From Brevibacterium permense (GTDB taxonomy: Bacteria > Actinomycetota > Actinomycetes > Actinomycetales > Brevibacteriaceae), in assembly GCF_013280495.1 (NCBI RefSeq), contig NZ_JABSSX010000007.1:1-64000 (forward strand): a stretch of DNA of 64,000 nucleotides, in the 5' to 3' direction. Below, in pieces: positions 44,729-54,653 of the stretch. Position numbers and translations under genes: made by a program. Under the pieces are notes generated by a model. That model worked only from the letters and a program-made list of their open reading frames with translations, searched no databases and was not told the origin of the DNA. The stretch's first letter is position 1, and every line of letters begins with the position of its first letter.

Positions 44729-47700
44729 ACTTCTCTTTCGTCAATGATTTCGCCGCCGAGGACCCGTGCGATCACATCGACGCCCATCTGCGGCGCTTCG
44801 GAGACGTCGAGGTCCGTTTCCGGATCATACTCGTCTTCGTCCGATCCCGACCGCTGCGGGTAGGGGTTCGATTCCGGCGCCGAGGCGGACCCCGGTGCTG
44901 TCCCGCCAGCCGGGTTGGTCTGCCGTGCAGACCCGTATCCGGGTCCGGCAGGCGGAGTGGTGGTGACACCGTGCTTCTCGGCCAGGGCGGCGAAGCGCGA
45001 TTTGAATGGTTTCGCCTCTCCCCCATGGGCCGGTGGCGGCGACTGCACGGCAGGTGCCGACTGGCTGCCTCCCCCGAAGTCGCTCGAGGTGTCGCCGAGA
45101 TCGGGATAGTCGAGATCGTCATCGGGCGGCGGAACGACGACGGCCCCGACGTCGACAGCTCCGCTGCCGGCGCTCGTCTCGTCGACGTCGGCCGAAGCCG
45201 TGCCTGGCGATGCGGCATCGACCGGCGAAGGGTCGATCGGTGAGGGACCGTCATTCCAATTCGGTTCCTCCCAGCGCGGTTCGACATACTCCATCGGCGA
45301 ATCGTCCCCGAAGCCGGTCGACGTCACTGATGTCGATTCCTGCTGGTGGGAACGATCAGGCTGGTCGAAGTCGTCGGTCGGTGCGGTGTTGGTGTCGGCC
45401 GGTGAGCCGAAGAAGTCATCGTCGGAGAGGTCGGGGACGACGACGTCCGGCACGTCCGGTACAGAGCCGTTAGGTTCGGAGACACTCGACCCGGAGAAGT
45501 CTGCGGATGAGCCCGAATCGGGAGTCTCAGCGGCCGAGGAGTCGTCTTCCGAGCCAGTCGGGGTCTCCGATTCTCCGGCGGGGTCCACATCATCCTGCTG
45601 CCGGTAGCCGTCCGCGGCCTCGCTGTCGGGCTGCTCGGCACCGGCCGATCGCTCGTCGGGCGATTCGGCAGAGTTGACGGGGCTGCTTGCTGTCGTGGAT
45701 TCAGTCGGTGGGCCCGGCTGTTCCCCCTCCTCGTCGTCGGAGGACCACGGGCCCTGTGTCGGACCGCTCGGTTCCCAGAACTTCTCATGGTCGACCTGCG
45801 GCTTGTCGACCTCACGGGTGCCGACGACCGCGGCGACTTCCTGCGGGCTCGGGCGGCGCTGGCTCGGCGCCGGTCCGTGATTGCCGCCGGAGTCATTCAT
45901 GCGCGGAGCCGATGATCCTTTACCCTGGCTGCCTCCGCCGGCAGTTCCTCCGCCGATCCGACCGACATCACCGACGTCGATACGAGCCTGGATGCCGAGG
46001 ACATCGTTGATCGCCGCTGCGAGTTTGGCCGCATGGTCACGCTGCTGGAATCCCTGCACGGATCCGGCGTTGTTGAAGCCGAGGTAGACGACCCCGTCGG
46101 AGAACGACTGCGGGATCGCATTGGCCGCGATGATCGCCCGCGTCAGTCGGCTGCGCTTCTCCACCGAGGCGAGGATGCTCGGCCATGCGCGGCGGATCGC
46201 TTCGATCTCACCGCCGATGTCGCCGGTTCCCGCCACCGATGTCGCTTCCGGTGCCGCTGCCTGCTCGGACTGTCGTGAGCCATCGCCAGGTCCGGCTGGT
46301 GCCGCAGACGCGGGAGCCGACTGGCGCTGAGGCTGGTTCGCCGGCGCGGAGTCCGGTGCAGAGCTGTGTGCGGAGGCACCGACAGAGTCCTGTCTCTGCT
46401 GGTTGTCCGGCACAGATTGCGACTCATTCTGCGGCGCACCCGACGCTTCGGCCGAAGGCTCGAGCGACGAATCGGGAGACGGCTGCTGTTCCTGCGCTGG
46501 CCGGCCCCTTTCTGCGTTCCGAGGGTTCTCAGCAGACTGCCCCTGCGGACCCGCGTGCGCGGTCTGAGATTGAGGTCCGGACGGCGATGCCTGCTCCGGC
46601 TCGGTCTGGCCATCGTGCTGAGACGACTGAGCCTGCTGATCCGACTGATCTCGCTGCTCGGCCTGCCCCTGCGACCCTTGCCGGTCAGATTGACGCTGCT
46701 GCCCCTGCTCAGGCTGCTGCCCTGGCTGCGCCACCGGTTCGTTGAGCATCGACTCGGCGGCCGCGGCCATGGCCGCGATGTCCTCGAAGTCGTCGTGAGC
46801 TGAGCTCTGGGGCTGTCCGGAGGGCGTGTTCGCAGCCGGTGCTCCGGCTCCGCGGCCCGGCGACGCATCACCTGCCGGCGGTCGACCGCCCGACTGTCCC
46901 TGTTCGGCGGCAGGCGCCTGCCCTTGCATAGGGGCCTGCGCCGCACCCTGGTCCGGGACGGCCTGCGCCGGCGGCATGTTTGCGGCCACGCCGGTGGCAG
47001 ACATGCCGATGCGACGTTCCATCCGCTCCATACGGCTGAGCACAGCGTCTCGGCTGCGGCCGGAACCGGGCAGCAGAATGCGGGCACAGATGAGTTCGAG
47101 CTGCAGCCTCGGCGAGGTGGCACCCGACATCTCCGTCAGTCCCACATTCAGCAGGTCTGCGGCGCGGGAGAGTTCACCTTGTCCGAAACCATTGGCCTGC
47201 AGGGTCAGCCTCTCCAGGCGGTCCGGCGGCACTTCGGGCAGGAAGGCATGGGCCGCCTCGGGGGCGGCATTGATGACGATGAGATCCCGGAAGCGCTCGA
47301 GCAGATCTTCGACGAAGCGCCTCGGGTCCTGACCGGATTCGATGACCCGCTCCACCGCGCGGTACACTCCGGCCCCGTCACCGGCCGAGAACGCATCGAC
47401 GATGTCGGACAACAGCGAATCCGGAGTGTATCCGAGCAGCGCGACGGCCCTGCCGTAGTCGACTCCATCGGGCCCAGCCCCCGCGATGAGCTGGTCGAGG
47501 ACCGACAGCGTGTCACGCACCGATCCCCCGCCGGCCCGCACGACCAGCGGCAGCACGCCCTTGGCCACCTGCACACTCTCACGAGCGCACAGCTCTTCGA
47601 GGTAGTTGCCCAGGGCCTCCGGTGGCACCAGTCTGAAGGGATAGTGGTGGGTCCGCGACCGGATCGTGCCGATGACCTTCTCGGGTTCGGTCGTGGCGAA

Positions 47701-48162
47701 GATGAACTTGATATGCGGCGGCGGCTCTTCGACGATTTTGAGCAGAGCGTTGAAGCCCTGCGAGGTGACCATGTGCGCCTCATCGAGGATGAACACCTTG
47801 TACCGATCGCGCGCGGGCGCATAGATGGCACGTTCTCGCAGGTCACGGGCATCATCGACGCCGTTGTGGCTGGCCGCGTCGATCTCGACGACATCGAGCG
47901 AGCCGGGTCCGCCGTTGGCCAGATCCCGACAGCTCGGGCATTCCCCACACGGCACCGGGGTCGGTCCCTGCTCGCAGTTGAGACACCGGGCCAGGATCCG
48001 CGCCGAGGTGGTCTTGCCGCACCCGCGCGGGCCGGAGAAGAGGTAGGCATGGTTGATGCGGCCACGTTCGATGGCGGCCTTCAGCGGATCGGTCACATGC
48101 TCTTGACCGATGACCTCGTCGAAGGTCTCTGGGCGGTATCTTCTGTACAGTGCGGTGGACAC
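44725..48162 (-). CDS. dnaX: DNA polymerase III gamma/tau subunit with very long low-complexity tail
   Basis: A 1145-residue clamp-loader ATPase. Residues 1-365: Walker A GPRGCGKT (44-51), zinc module with Cys63, 72, 75, 78, [22 protein letters not shown] (Walker B and SRC region), and the collar domain. Residues about 400-1145 are dominated by Gln/Ser/Pro-, then Asp/Ser/Glu-rich low complexity, with ordered islands ([29 protein letters not shown], the tau domain that normally binds polymerase; a C-terminal [18 protein letters not shown] [14 protein letters not shown]). It is much longer than typical (about 600-800). GTG 48162 is supported by TAGGCT 7 bases upstream: a leaderless mRNA. Coupled to recR. 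Confidence 0.95.
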
Positions 48163-48255
48163 GTCCCCTAGCCTAATGCCAACGGCTGACACGAGACACG
48201 GTTCCCCGACTCCCCGCCGTTGTCGCTGACCTCCCGATCAGGCACGATAGAGATC

Positions 48256-48918
48256 ATGAGCTCAGCCACCCCCTTACCCGGCGAGAACGACCCCGCGAAG
48301 ACCTTCCGCATCGGCCACAAGGAACGCGACGAGGCGATCGAGCTGCTCCGCGAAGCCGCCGGAGACGGTCGGATCACGGTCGACGAGCTCGACGAGCGGA
48401 TGGAGAAGGTCCAGGCTGCGAAGTTTCCCATCGACCTCGACGAGGTGCTCGCCGACCTCACCACCGAGCTGCCCTACGATCGCTTCCGTCCCACCTCGGC
48501 GATCACTCCCGCCGCCGGCCGCGCGCAGGCGGTCCAGGGCCACGACCGCTTCGATCCGCTAGTCATCAGGGCCGGCTGGGAGTCCGAGGTCCGCCGCGCC
48601 CGATGGGCTGTCCCGCCGTACATCCGCTGCGAGCCCTCGATGTCGAACATCGAACTGAACTTCCTCGAGGTCGACACGGACCTGCAGGTCATCGAGATCG
48701 AGGTCGTCGCCGGTATGGGCTCGGTCACCGTCGTCATCCCAGACGACTGGGCGGTCAACGTCGACCAGCTCTCGAAGTCCTGGGGAAGCGTGAAATCCGT
48801 GGTCGACGCCATTCCGACCGGCCGCCGACCTCTCGTGCGCGTGGGCGGATCGATCGGAATGGGCTCCTTCAAGGCCCGTTTCGCGAACTACTTCGACCGC
48901 CGTCGATTGGCGAAATGA
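48256..48918 (+). CDS. DUF1707 and LiaF-like domain protein
   Basis: A 220-residue protein. Residues about 15-65 are a DUF1707 (SHOCT-like) domain: FRIGHKERDEAIELLREAAGDGRITVDELDERMEKVQAAKFPIDLDEVLADL. Residues about 120-215 resemble the LiaF C-terminal beta domain (DUF2154): NIELNFLEVDTDLQVIEIEVVAGMGSVTVVIPDDWAVNVDQLSKSWGSV. LiaF-type domains are associated with envelope-stress signalling; no kinase is nearby and no membrane helix is seen. CACGAT 7 bases before ATG suggests a leaderless mRNA. It overlaps the next small gene. Confidence 0.8.
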   Translation: MSSATPLPGENDPAKTFRIGHKERDEAIELLREAAGDGRITVDELDERMEKVQAAKFPIDLDEVLADLTTELPYDRFRPTSAITPAAGRAQAVQGHDRFDPLVIRAGWESEVRRARWAVPPYIRCEPSMSNIELNFLEVDTDLQVIEIEVVAGMGSVTVVIPDDWAVNVDQLSKSWGSVKSVVDAIPTGRRPLVRVGGSIGMGSFKARFANYFDRRRLAK

Positions 48919-49169
48919 TGGAGACCGGACTCGGCGCTGTCATCTTCCTCACCGTCTGCATCATCGTCGTCTTCAGCATCGGCGCCTGGCTCGTCTATCG
49001 GGTGATGACGAAACCGGGTGCGCACATCGGCTCCCGCCTGCCCAAACACGACCCCCACGCCGAGGCGGCCCCCACCGACCCGCCCGACCGCGGATCCGCT
49101 GCGAACCGAACCGGAGCAGATGACCCCGACGGCCCCGACAGCGCTGATGACGGTCACCGGCATCCTTGA
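48915..49169 (+). CDS. Small single-pass membrane protein, unrecognised
   Basis: An 84-residue protein whose ATG overlaps the DUF1707 stop (ATGA), so the two are coupled. Residues 7-30 form one membrane helix (GAVIFLTVCIIVVFSIGAWLVYRVM). The rest is a hydrophilic, acidic, Pro/Asp-rich tail (AAPTDPPDRGSAANRTGADD). I recognise no family. It may anchor or partner the DUF1707 protein. Confidence 0.65.
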   Translation: MMETGLGAVIFLTVCIIVVFSIGAWLVYRVMTKPGAHIGSRLPKHDPHAEAAPTDPPDRGSAANRTGADDPDGPDSADDGHRHP

Positions 49170-49200
49170 AAACCGGTCCCCGCCGTGATCGACTTTCACT

Positions 49201-50229
49201 ATGTCTGAGATTCAGATCACGCGCATCGCGGCCGGCGATGAGTCTGCGCTGCTGACATGGAACGACGTCATGCGCACCGCCTACACCGAGGGCCGCACCG
49301 CCGCCTGGTGGCGCAGCGCCGAGACGACGCTGACCCAATTCGCCCACCCGCGCCCGGGAGGGCAGGACATCGCCCTGGTGGGCCGCCTCGGTAAGGAGAT
49401 CGTCGGCGGCGTCGAGATCAGCCTCTCCCCCGACACACCGACCGATATCGAACTCGGTGTCCTCCCCGATCACCGTCGTCGGGGTTTCGGCACGGCCCTC
49501 GCCGAGGCGGCCGCACAGTTCCTCGATGGCGGTGAGGAGTCCTCGGCGATCGTGCAGACCGAGACCTACTGCCCGGCCGGGGTCGCTTTCGCGCAGGCGC
49601 ATGGAATGAGCGTCGGCAACGCAGAGCACCGGCTGCTGCTCGACCTGCCCGCCTACCTGGAGGCCGATGCGAATCGGTACAAGGATTCGGGGGCGTCGAC
49701 GGTTGTCCCCGTGATCAGGCAGGATCCGGACTTCTCGGTCACCTCGTGGATCGGGGCCTGCCCCGAGGAGGTCCTGGAGTCCTGGACGCAGCTGCGGGAG
49801 CAGATGGATGAGGACGTGCCTGTCGGAGAACTCACCCGTGCCGCCACCCATGCCAGCACTGCGGCGATCCGCAGCCATGAGGAGCGGATGGCTGAGCAGG
49901 GCTGGACCTTGGTCAGCTCGATGGCGCATGTGGGCGACCTCGCCGTCGGCTACACGGAGATCATGGTCTCGTCGCACGATCCGCAGATCGTCATTCAGGA
50001 GGACACCCTCGTCGACCGCGCCTATCGGGGCCGCGGGATCGGTCGGGCCCTCAAGGTCGCGAACCTGCGCCAGCTGCCTGCGGTCGACGCGACCGCCTCG
50101 GCGGAATGGGTGCAGACGTACACGGCGACGGACAACGAACCGATGCTCGCACTCAACCGCGACCTCGGGTTCGTCATCGCCGACACGATGACCGCGCTGG
50201 AGAAGAAGTCCGATCACAGCCGTACGTAA
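49201..50229 (+). CDS. Two-domain GNAT acetyltransferase
   Basis: A 342-residue tandem GNAT protein. The first domain has IELGVLPDHRRRGFGTALAEAAAQFL, with the acetyl-CoA RRGFGTA motif. The second has TLVDRAYRGRGIGRALKVANLRQL and ATDNEPMLALNRDLGFVIAD. Both motifs look intact. This layout resembles mycothiol synthase in shape, and many actinobacterial paralogues with unknown substrates; I do not see MshD-specific features. It stands alone, 31 bases after the previous gene. Confidence 0.82.
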   Translation: MSEIQITRIAAGDESALLTWNDVMRTAYTEGRTAAWWRSAETTLTQFAHPRPGGQDIALVGRLGKEIVGGVEISLSPDTPTDIELGVLPDHRRRGFGTALAEAAAQFLDGGEESSAIVQTETYCPAGVAFAQAHGMSVGNAEHRLLLDLPAYLEADANRYKDSGASTVVPVIRQDPDFSVTSWIGACPEEVLESWTQLREQMDEDVPVGELTRAATHASTAAIRSHEERMAEQGWTLVSSMAHVGDLAVGYTEIMVSSHDPQIVIQEDTLVDRAYRGRGIGRALKVANLRQLPAVDATASAEWVQTYTATDNEPMLALNRDLGFVIADTMTALEKKSDHSRT

Positions 50230-50253
50230 CATTCCGGTCGACTAGAGTGGGCG

Positions 50254-50904
50254 GTGACCCGTCCGGCCATCGAATCGAAGCAGACCGCCGTGCCCACAGA
50301 ACTCCTCATCGCCGTCCTCGTCTTCATCATCGTCGTCCTCGTGACCGTGCTCGTCATCCGCTCCCGTGCCAACAAGGCCCGCAAGCCGGAGCAGACACAG
50401 CAGCCGCCCGCCCCGCGCGATCCCTTCGCAGCCGACCAGAATACCGGCGGTGATCCCGAGACCATCAAGGCCGGCGATCTCCTCGAATTCGGCAACGAGA
50501 AGTTCTTCGTCCGCGGCACCCTGCGCATCTCCGAAGGCGGCTACGACTGGGCCGAGCACTTCTTCCAGGCCGACGCCTCGGCGACCCGCATGTGGCTGAG
50601 CGTCGAACGCGACCCCGACGTGCAGGTCGCGCGCTGGCGCGACCGGCCCGATCTCGACATCGAACCGAAGGCCCGGACCATCACCATCGACGGCACCGAC
50701 TACGATCTCGTCGAGCACGGCACCGCCTCCTACCGGTCCGAAGGCACGACGGGACTGAACGAGAAGGGCGGGGTCGACTATGTCGACTACGAATCCGGCG
50801 ACGGCCGCCTGCTCGCCTTCGAACGCTTCGACCACGGACGCTGGGAAGTGAGCACGGGAGAGAGCATCCCGACCGGTTCCTTCACCATCTACTCCGGCAG
50901 CTGA
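50254..50904 (+). CDS. DUF4178 protein with N-terminal membrane helix
   Basis: A 216-residue protein. Residues about 16-37 are a membrane helix (LLIAVLVFIIVVLVTVLVIR). Residues about 70-216 are a DUF4178 domain: IKAGDLLEFGNEKFFVRGTLRISEGGYDWAEHFFQ, WLSVERD, EYESGDGRLLAFERFDHGRWEVSTGE. Function of the domain is unknown, but in actinomycetes it sits with DUF2617, DUF350 and a spermidine synthase-like protein, as here. GTG 50254 has TAGAGT 5 bases upstream, so it is probably leaderless and starts the module. GTG 50290 is an alternative. Confidence 0.8.
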   Translation: MTRPAIESKQTAVPTELLIAVLVFIIVVLVTVLVIRSRANKARKPEQTQQPPAPRDPFAADQNTGGDPETIKAGDLLEFGNEKFFVRGTLRISEGGYDWAEHFFQADASATRMWLSVERDPDVQVARWRDRPDLDIEPKARTITIDGTDYDLVEHGTASYRSEGTTGLNEKGGVDYVDYESGDGRLLAFERFDHGRWEVSTGESIPTGSFTIYSGS

Positions 50905-51530
50905 TGCTCACCCTCCCCCGCCCACTCGACGTCCCCTTCACCGACACCAGTGCCGAGGCGCTGCGGCTGAGCCTCGACCACGACCGAATCGCCCCGCTGG
51001 CTGCCCGCCGCATCGATGTGCCCACCGTAGCCGCACCCACTGACACAAAGATCGCTGACACAGAGCCCACCCTCGCCGAGGCGACGCCCGCGTTGGCCCT
51101 GACACTGACCGTCATCGGCTCCTCCCACCAGGCGATCCTGAGCGTCGGGCCCACCGATGTGTTCATCGAGACCTTCGCCTGCCTCGGCGAGGATGGGAAC
51201 GATTCGCCTCCGAAACGACCGCAGTGGGACCGCGAAGAGGTCCGCCACGGTCGGTGGGCCGGCTTCACCGAACACCTAATCACCGCGACCCGCACCCACG
51301 TGTCCGGGGACTTCCCGACAGCCGCCGCCGAGGTGCTCGCCGCCGGTGCCGACCGTGCCCTCACCGCAGACGACCACCTCTCGGTCGCGTTCCCCGGACA
51401 GCCCGGCGCTCTGACGGCACTGTCGCTGACCGCAGCAGGTCCCGACCGGATCGCTTGGCAGTCGTGGCACTGCTACCCGCAGCATGGAGAGATCGTGCAC
51501 AGCAGCTCCGATTTGAGGAGGTCGGCATGA
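50904..51530 (+). CDS. DUF2617 family protein
   Basis: A 208-residue soluble protein: MLTLPRPLDVPFTDTSAEAL..., LTLTVIGSSHQAILSVGPTDVFIETFACLGED, PGQPGALTALSLTAAGPDRIAWQSWHCYPQHGEIVHS. These match DUF2617, a group of unknown function linked to DUF4178 genes. Its first base overlaps the DUF4178 stop (TGATG). The middle (residues 42-60) is a Thr-rich spacer. Confidence 0.78.
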   Translation: MLTLPRPLDVPFTDTSAEALRLSLDHDRIAPLAARRIDVPTVAAPTDTKIADTEPTLAEATPALALTLTVIGSSHQAILSVGPTDVFIETFACLGEDGNDSPPKRPQWDREEVRHGRWAGFTEHLITATRTHVSGDFPTAAAEVLAAGADRALTADDHLSVAFPGQPGALTALSLTAAGPDRIAWQSWHCYPQHGEIVHSSSDLRRSA

Positions 51531-51967
51531 GTCAGGGACCGAACGTCTCGCTGGGCGGCGGCTCTTTCGATTTCGACCGCGAAAACTCCGGTCCATCCGA
51601 CCCACAGCGTCCCAGCGGACCGCAGCGGCCCGGCGGCGGATCGGGGCGGAAGCCGCGCCGCATCGGCTGCGGAACGATCATCTTCTTCGTCGTCATCCTC
51701 ATCGTCATCGGCAACATGTTCCGAGGCTGCGGTTCGTCCGGATCGTCGGCGAACTGCGGCGACTACGACCTCTCAGACGGCCAATACGTCTCGAACCCAG
51801 GCGAGGGCGACTACGAGAAGAACGGCAGCAGCTATGACTACGTCGGCTGCGACTCCTCCCGCTCCGGAGGCGGCGGCTTCTTCTTCCTCCCGTTCTTCAC
51901 CGGCGGCGGATCGAACTACGGCGACGGCTCCGGCTTCCGCGGCGGCGGACCGGGCACCGGAAAATAG
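51527..51967 (+). CDS. Small Gly-rich membrane protein of the DUF4178 module
   Basis: A 146-residue protein with a Gly/Pro-rich N-terminus, one membrane helix (about 47-66: IGCGTIIFFVVILIVIGNMF), and an outer part with Cys in GCGSSG, ANCGDYD and VGCDSS, then a Phe/Gly-rich end. GAGGAGG before the ATG and a 4-base overlap with the DUF2617 stop show coupling. It occupies the slot often filled by a DUF4247 protein; I cannot confirm membership. Confidence 0.65.
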   Translation: MSQGPNVSLGGGSFDFDRENSGPSDPQRPSGPQRPGGGSGRKPRRIGCGTIIFFVVILIVIGNMFRGCGSSGSSANCGDYDLSDGQYVSNPGEGDYEKNGSSYDYVGCDSSRSGGGGFFFLPFFTGGGSNYGDGSGFRGGGPGTGK

Positions 51968-51995
51968 GCACGATCAGGCACAGCGAAAGGCAGAC

Positions 51996-52424
51996 ATGCT
52001 CCTGAATTACCTCATCTACGAGACCGGAGTCGTCCTCTCCTATGCGGGCTGCGGACTCCTCCTCATGGTCATCGGCTATTTCGTCGTCGATCTGCTCACC
52101 CCGGGCAAGCTCCACGTCATCCTGTGGGAGCAGAAGTCGCGCAATGCCGCGGTCCTCGTCGCCTCCGACCTGGCCGGAGTCGCGATCATCGTCATCGCGG
52201 CCATCCGCGCCAGCTCCGATGACCTGGCCGCGGGCATCCTGTCCACTCTCGTCTTCGGCGTCCTTGGCATCATCCTCATGGGAGTGAGCTTCGTGCTCAT
52301 CGGCCTGCTCACTCCGGGCAAGACCGGCGACATCATCAACTCCCCACAGATGCATCCCGAGGTCTGGGTCAACGCCACCGCCCATCTGGGCATCGCGGGC
52401 ATCATGGCCGCAGCCCTCCTTTGA
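51996..52424 (+). CDS. DUF350 membrane protein
   Basis: A 142-residue protein with four membrane helices arranged as two repeats (LSYAGCGLLLMVIGYFVVDLLTPGKL and AGILSTLVFGVLGIILMGVSFVLIGLLTPGK), the DUF350 signature with its duplicated DLLTPGK motif. Role unknown. It overlaps the next gene by 4 bases. Confidence 0.85.
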   Translation: MLLNYLIYETGVVLSYAGCGLLLMVIGYFVVDLLTPGKLHVILWEQKSRNAAVLVASDLAGVAIIVIAAIRASSDDLAAGILSTLVFGVLGIILMGVSFVLIGLLTPGKTGDIINSPQMHPEVWVNATAHLGIAGIMAAALL

Positions 52425-54055
52425 GCACCGCTGCCGAATCCGGTCGTTACTCGGCCGGGACCGCACCGACCGGCACCGCCACCGAGGCGGCCCGACCCAT
52501 CACTTTGCCGATGCGTCCGGGGCCGGCCCGATTCTTCGTCCTGCTCGCCGTGTTCATCTGCGCGAGCTGCGGAATGGTCTACGAGCTCGCGCTCGTGGCC
52601 TTGGGGTCCTATCTGCTCGGCGACACCATCGTCCAGGCCTCCATCGTCCTGGCGGTCATGGTCTTCGCCATGGGTGTGGGGTCGCTGGCGACCAAACGGC
52701 TGACCGGGTTCGCCGCGGTCTCCTTCGCCCTCATCGAGGCGGCCCTGGGCATCATCGGCGGGCTCTCCGTCATCCTGCTCTACCTCGCCTTCGCGTTCGC
52801 CGACGTCTACACGGTGGCCATGGTGGCCCTCGCGTTCGTCATCGGCGCGCTCATCGGCGCGGAGATCCCGCTGCTGATGGAGCTCGTCCAACGCATCCGC
52901 GCCCAGAAGGCCTCGAGCGCGGTCGCCGACCTCTTCGCCGCCGACTATGTGGGCGGGCTCATCGGGGGACTCGCCTTCCCGTTCCTCCTGCTGCCGCTGC
53001 TCGGTCTGCCGCGCGGAGCGCTGGCGGTGGGGATGACGAATGCCCTGGTGGGCATCCTCATCGTCCTCTGGCTCTTCCGCTCTGAACTCAGCCGCGCCGC
53101 GCAGCTGACGTTGGCGGCTCTGCTCGTGCTCATCCTCGGCGGGCTCACCGTGGTGTGGGTGTACACCGACGACATCGAAGTCACCACCCGGCAGCGTCTC
53201 TACCGGGATCCGATCGTGTATTCGCAGCGGTCGGACTACCAGGAGATCGTGCTCACCGAGGCGAAGAGGACCGGGGATACGCGGCTGTTCCTCAACGGGG
53301 ATCTGCAGTTCGCCTCGGCCGATGAGTACCGGTACCACGAAAGCCTTGTCCATCCGCTGCTGAACGGTCCGCGCCGCAACGTCCTCGTCCTCGGCGGCGG
53401 TGATGGCCTGGCCGTGCGTGAGATCCTCAAGTATCCCGACGTCGAGTCCGTCACGCTCGTCGACCTCGACCCGGCGGTCCTCGCATTGGCGAAGACCTCG
53501 GAGCACTTCACCGCGTTCAACGACGACTCCCTCGACGATCCGCGGGTGAGAACGATCGCCGCCGATGCCTTCACGTGGCTGCGGGAGGCGAAGCATTCGG
53601 CCTACGACGCGGTCATCGCCGATCTGCCCGATCCCGATGATGTCGCGACGTCGAAGCTCTACAGCATCGAGTTCTACGGGCTCATCCGCCAGGTGATGTC
53701 CCCGGAGGCGCGGCTCGTCGTCCAGGCTGGCTCCCCCTATTTCGCCCCCGAGGCCTATTGGGGCATCGGTGAGGCCGTCGCCGAGGCGGGACTGTCGACG
53801 ACTCCGTATCACGTCGATGTCCCCAGCTTCGGTGATTGGGGATACTTCCTCGCCGATCTCGACGGAGCGGGTCCCGAGGTGTCCGTGCCCGATGATGCTC
53901 CGGACGGATTGAAATTCGCCACCGCCGAGGTGCTCGCCGCCTCGACGACGTTCCCACCGGACCGTGATCGCGCGGCTGTGGGCAAGGTCGAAGCCTCGAC
54001 GCTGCTGCACCCGCGGGTCCTCGACCAGGAACGCGGAGCCTGGGTCGGATACTGA
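52421..54055 (+). CDS. Membrane-bound spermidine synthase-like (polyamine aminopropyltransferase) protein
   Basis: A 544-residue protein. The first about 240 residues have 7 hydrophobic helices (FFVLLAVFICASCGMVYELALVALGSYLLGD onward). The rest is a spermidine-synthase Rossmann domain: DYQEIVLTEAKRTGDTRLFLNGDLQFASADEYRYHESLVHP, VLVLGGGDGLAVREILKY, LVDLDPAV, IADLPDPDD. The usual catalytic and putrescine-site Asp residues appear present in the D-x-D of DLPDPDD. TTG 52421 overlaps the DUF350 stop. A hairpin ends the module. Actual polyamine activity in this fused form is not shown. Confidence 0.88.
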   Translation: MSTAAESGRYSAGTAPTGTATEAARPITLPMRPGPARFFVLLAVFICASCGMVYELALVALGSYLLGDTIVQASIVLAVMVFAMGVGSLATKRLTGFAAVSFALIEAALGIIGGLSVILLYLAFAFADVYTVAMVALAFVIGALIGAEIPLLMELVQRIRAQKASSAVADLFAADYVGGLIGGLAFPFLLLPLLGLPRGALAVGMTNALVGILIVLWLFRSELSRAAQLTLAALLVLILGGLTVVWVYTDDIEVTTRQRLYRDPIVYSQRSDYQEIVLTEAKRTGDTRLFLNGDLQFASADEYRYHESLVHPLLNGPRRNVLVLGGGDGLAVREILKYPDVESVTLVDLDPAVLALAKTSEHFTAFNDDSLDDPRVRTIAADAFTWLREAKHSAYDAVIADLPDPDDVATSKLYSIEFYGLIRQVMSPEARLVVQAGSPYFAPEAYWGIGEAVAEAGLSTTPYHVDVPSFGDWGYFLADLDGAGPEVSVPDDAPDGLKFATAEVLAASTTFPPDRDRAAVGKVEASTLLHPRVLDQERGAWVGY

Positions 54056-54080
54056 ATTCGTCCGACACGGGCTTCTGACA

Positions 54081-54120
54081 ACGGCAGAGGGTCGACCCCT
54101 GCGGGTCGGCCCTCTGCCGT
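54081..54120. terminator. Terminator of the DUF4178-spermidine synthase operon
   Basis: acggcagagggtcgaccc at 54081-54098 pairs with 54103-54120 with one mismatch, followed by CTTTCGTTC. It also faces the convergent DUF4190 gene. Confidence 0.8.
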
Positions 54121-54150
54121 CTTTCGTTCGGTGCTGTCTCTTCGCTACGG

Positions 54151-54550
54151 TCAGCCGGCCATGAGGCTGGCCAGCCCGCCGACGATGCCGAAGGAGATTC
54201 CGAGTGCCCATCCGAGGACGAGGAGACCGAGGAAGACGAGGCCCAAGATGAAGCCCCACTTGCCCATCTCGTTGTCTCCGAACCCGGCTTCCTGTGAGCG
54301 CTTGCGCGCCATGTGACCGGTGATGATGCCGATGACGGGTCCGATGAAGTTGAATCCGAGGAAGGTCGACAGGGTCGCCACGAGCGCGATGATGCCGAGC
54401 ACCTTGCCCGGATCCTCCTCGGCACGCTGGCTATAGCGGTTTTGGCTCTGGTAGCTCTGCGGTGCTTCGTACAGTCCGGTGGACGGGTGAGCGTACTGTC
54501 CCGCGGAGGGATGGTCGAACTGATCGGGAGTGGGTGGGTGCTGCGTTCAT
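54151..54550 (-). pseudogene. DUF4190 membrane protein, frameshift at codon 2
   Basis: On the minus strand AAGGAGG is followed after 8 bases by ATG 54550, but that frame soon meets a stop. Dropping one A in ATGAACG gives MTQHPPTPDQFDHPSAGQY, then ST GLYEAPQSYQSQNRYSQRAEEDPGK, running directly into VLGIIALVATLSTFLGFNF and two membrane helices of a DUF4190 protein ending at 54151. So a 132-residue gene is shifted by one base right after its start. In-frame GTG 54402 could still give an 83-residue shorter product. A real mutation or a sequence error are both possible. Confidence 0.75.
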
Positions 54551-54653
54551 GGTGCTGACCTCCTTGGTAACGGCTGTTGACACCAGCCTAGGAAGACTTC
54601 ACCGGACGCCGACAGGGACCAATCCCCCGACCTGGATGGGGTTTTCCCGAAAC

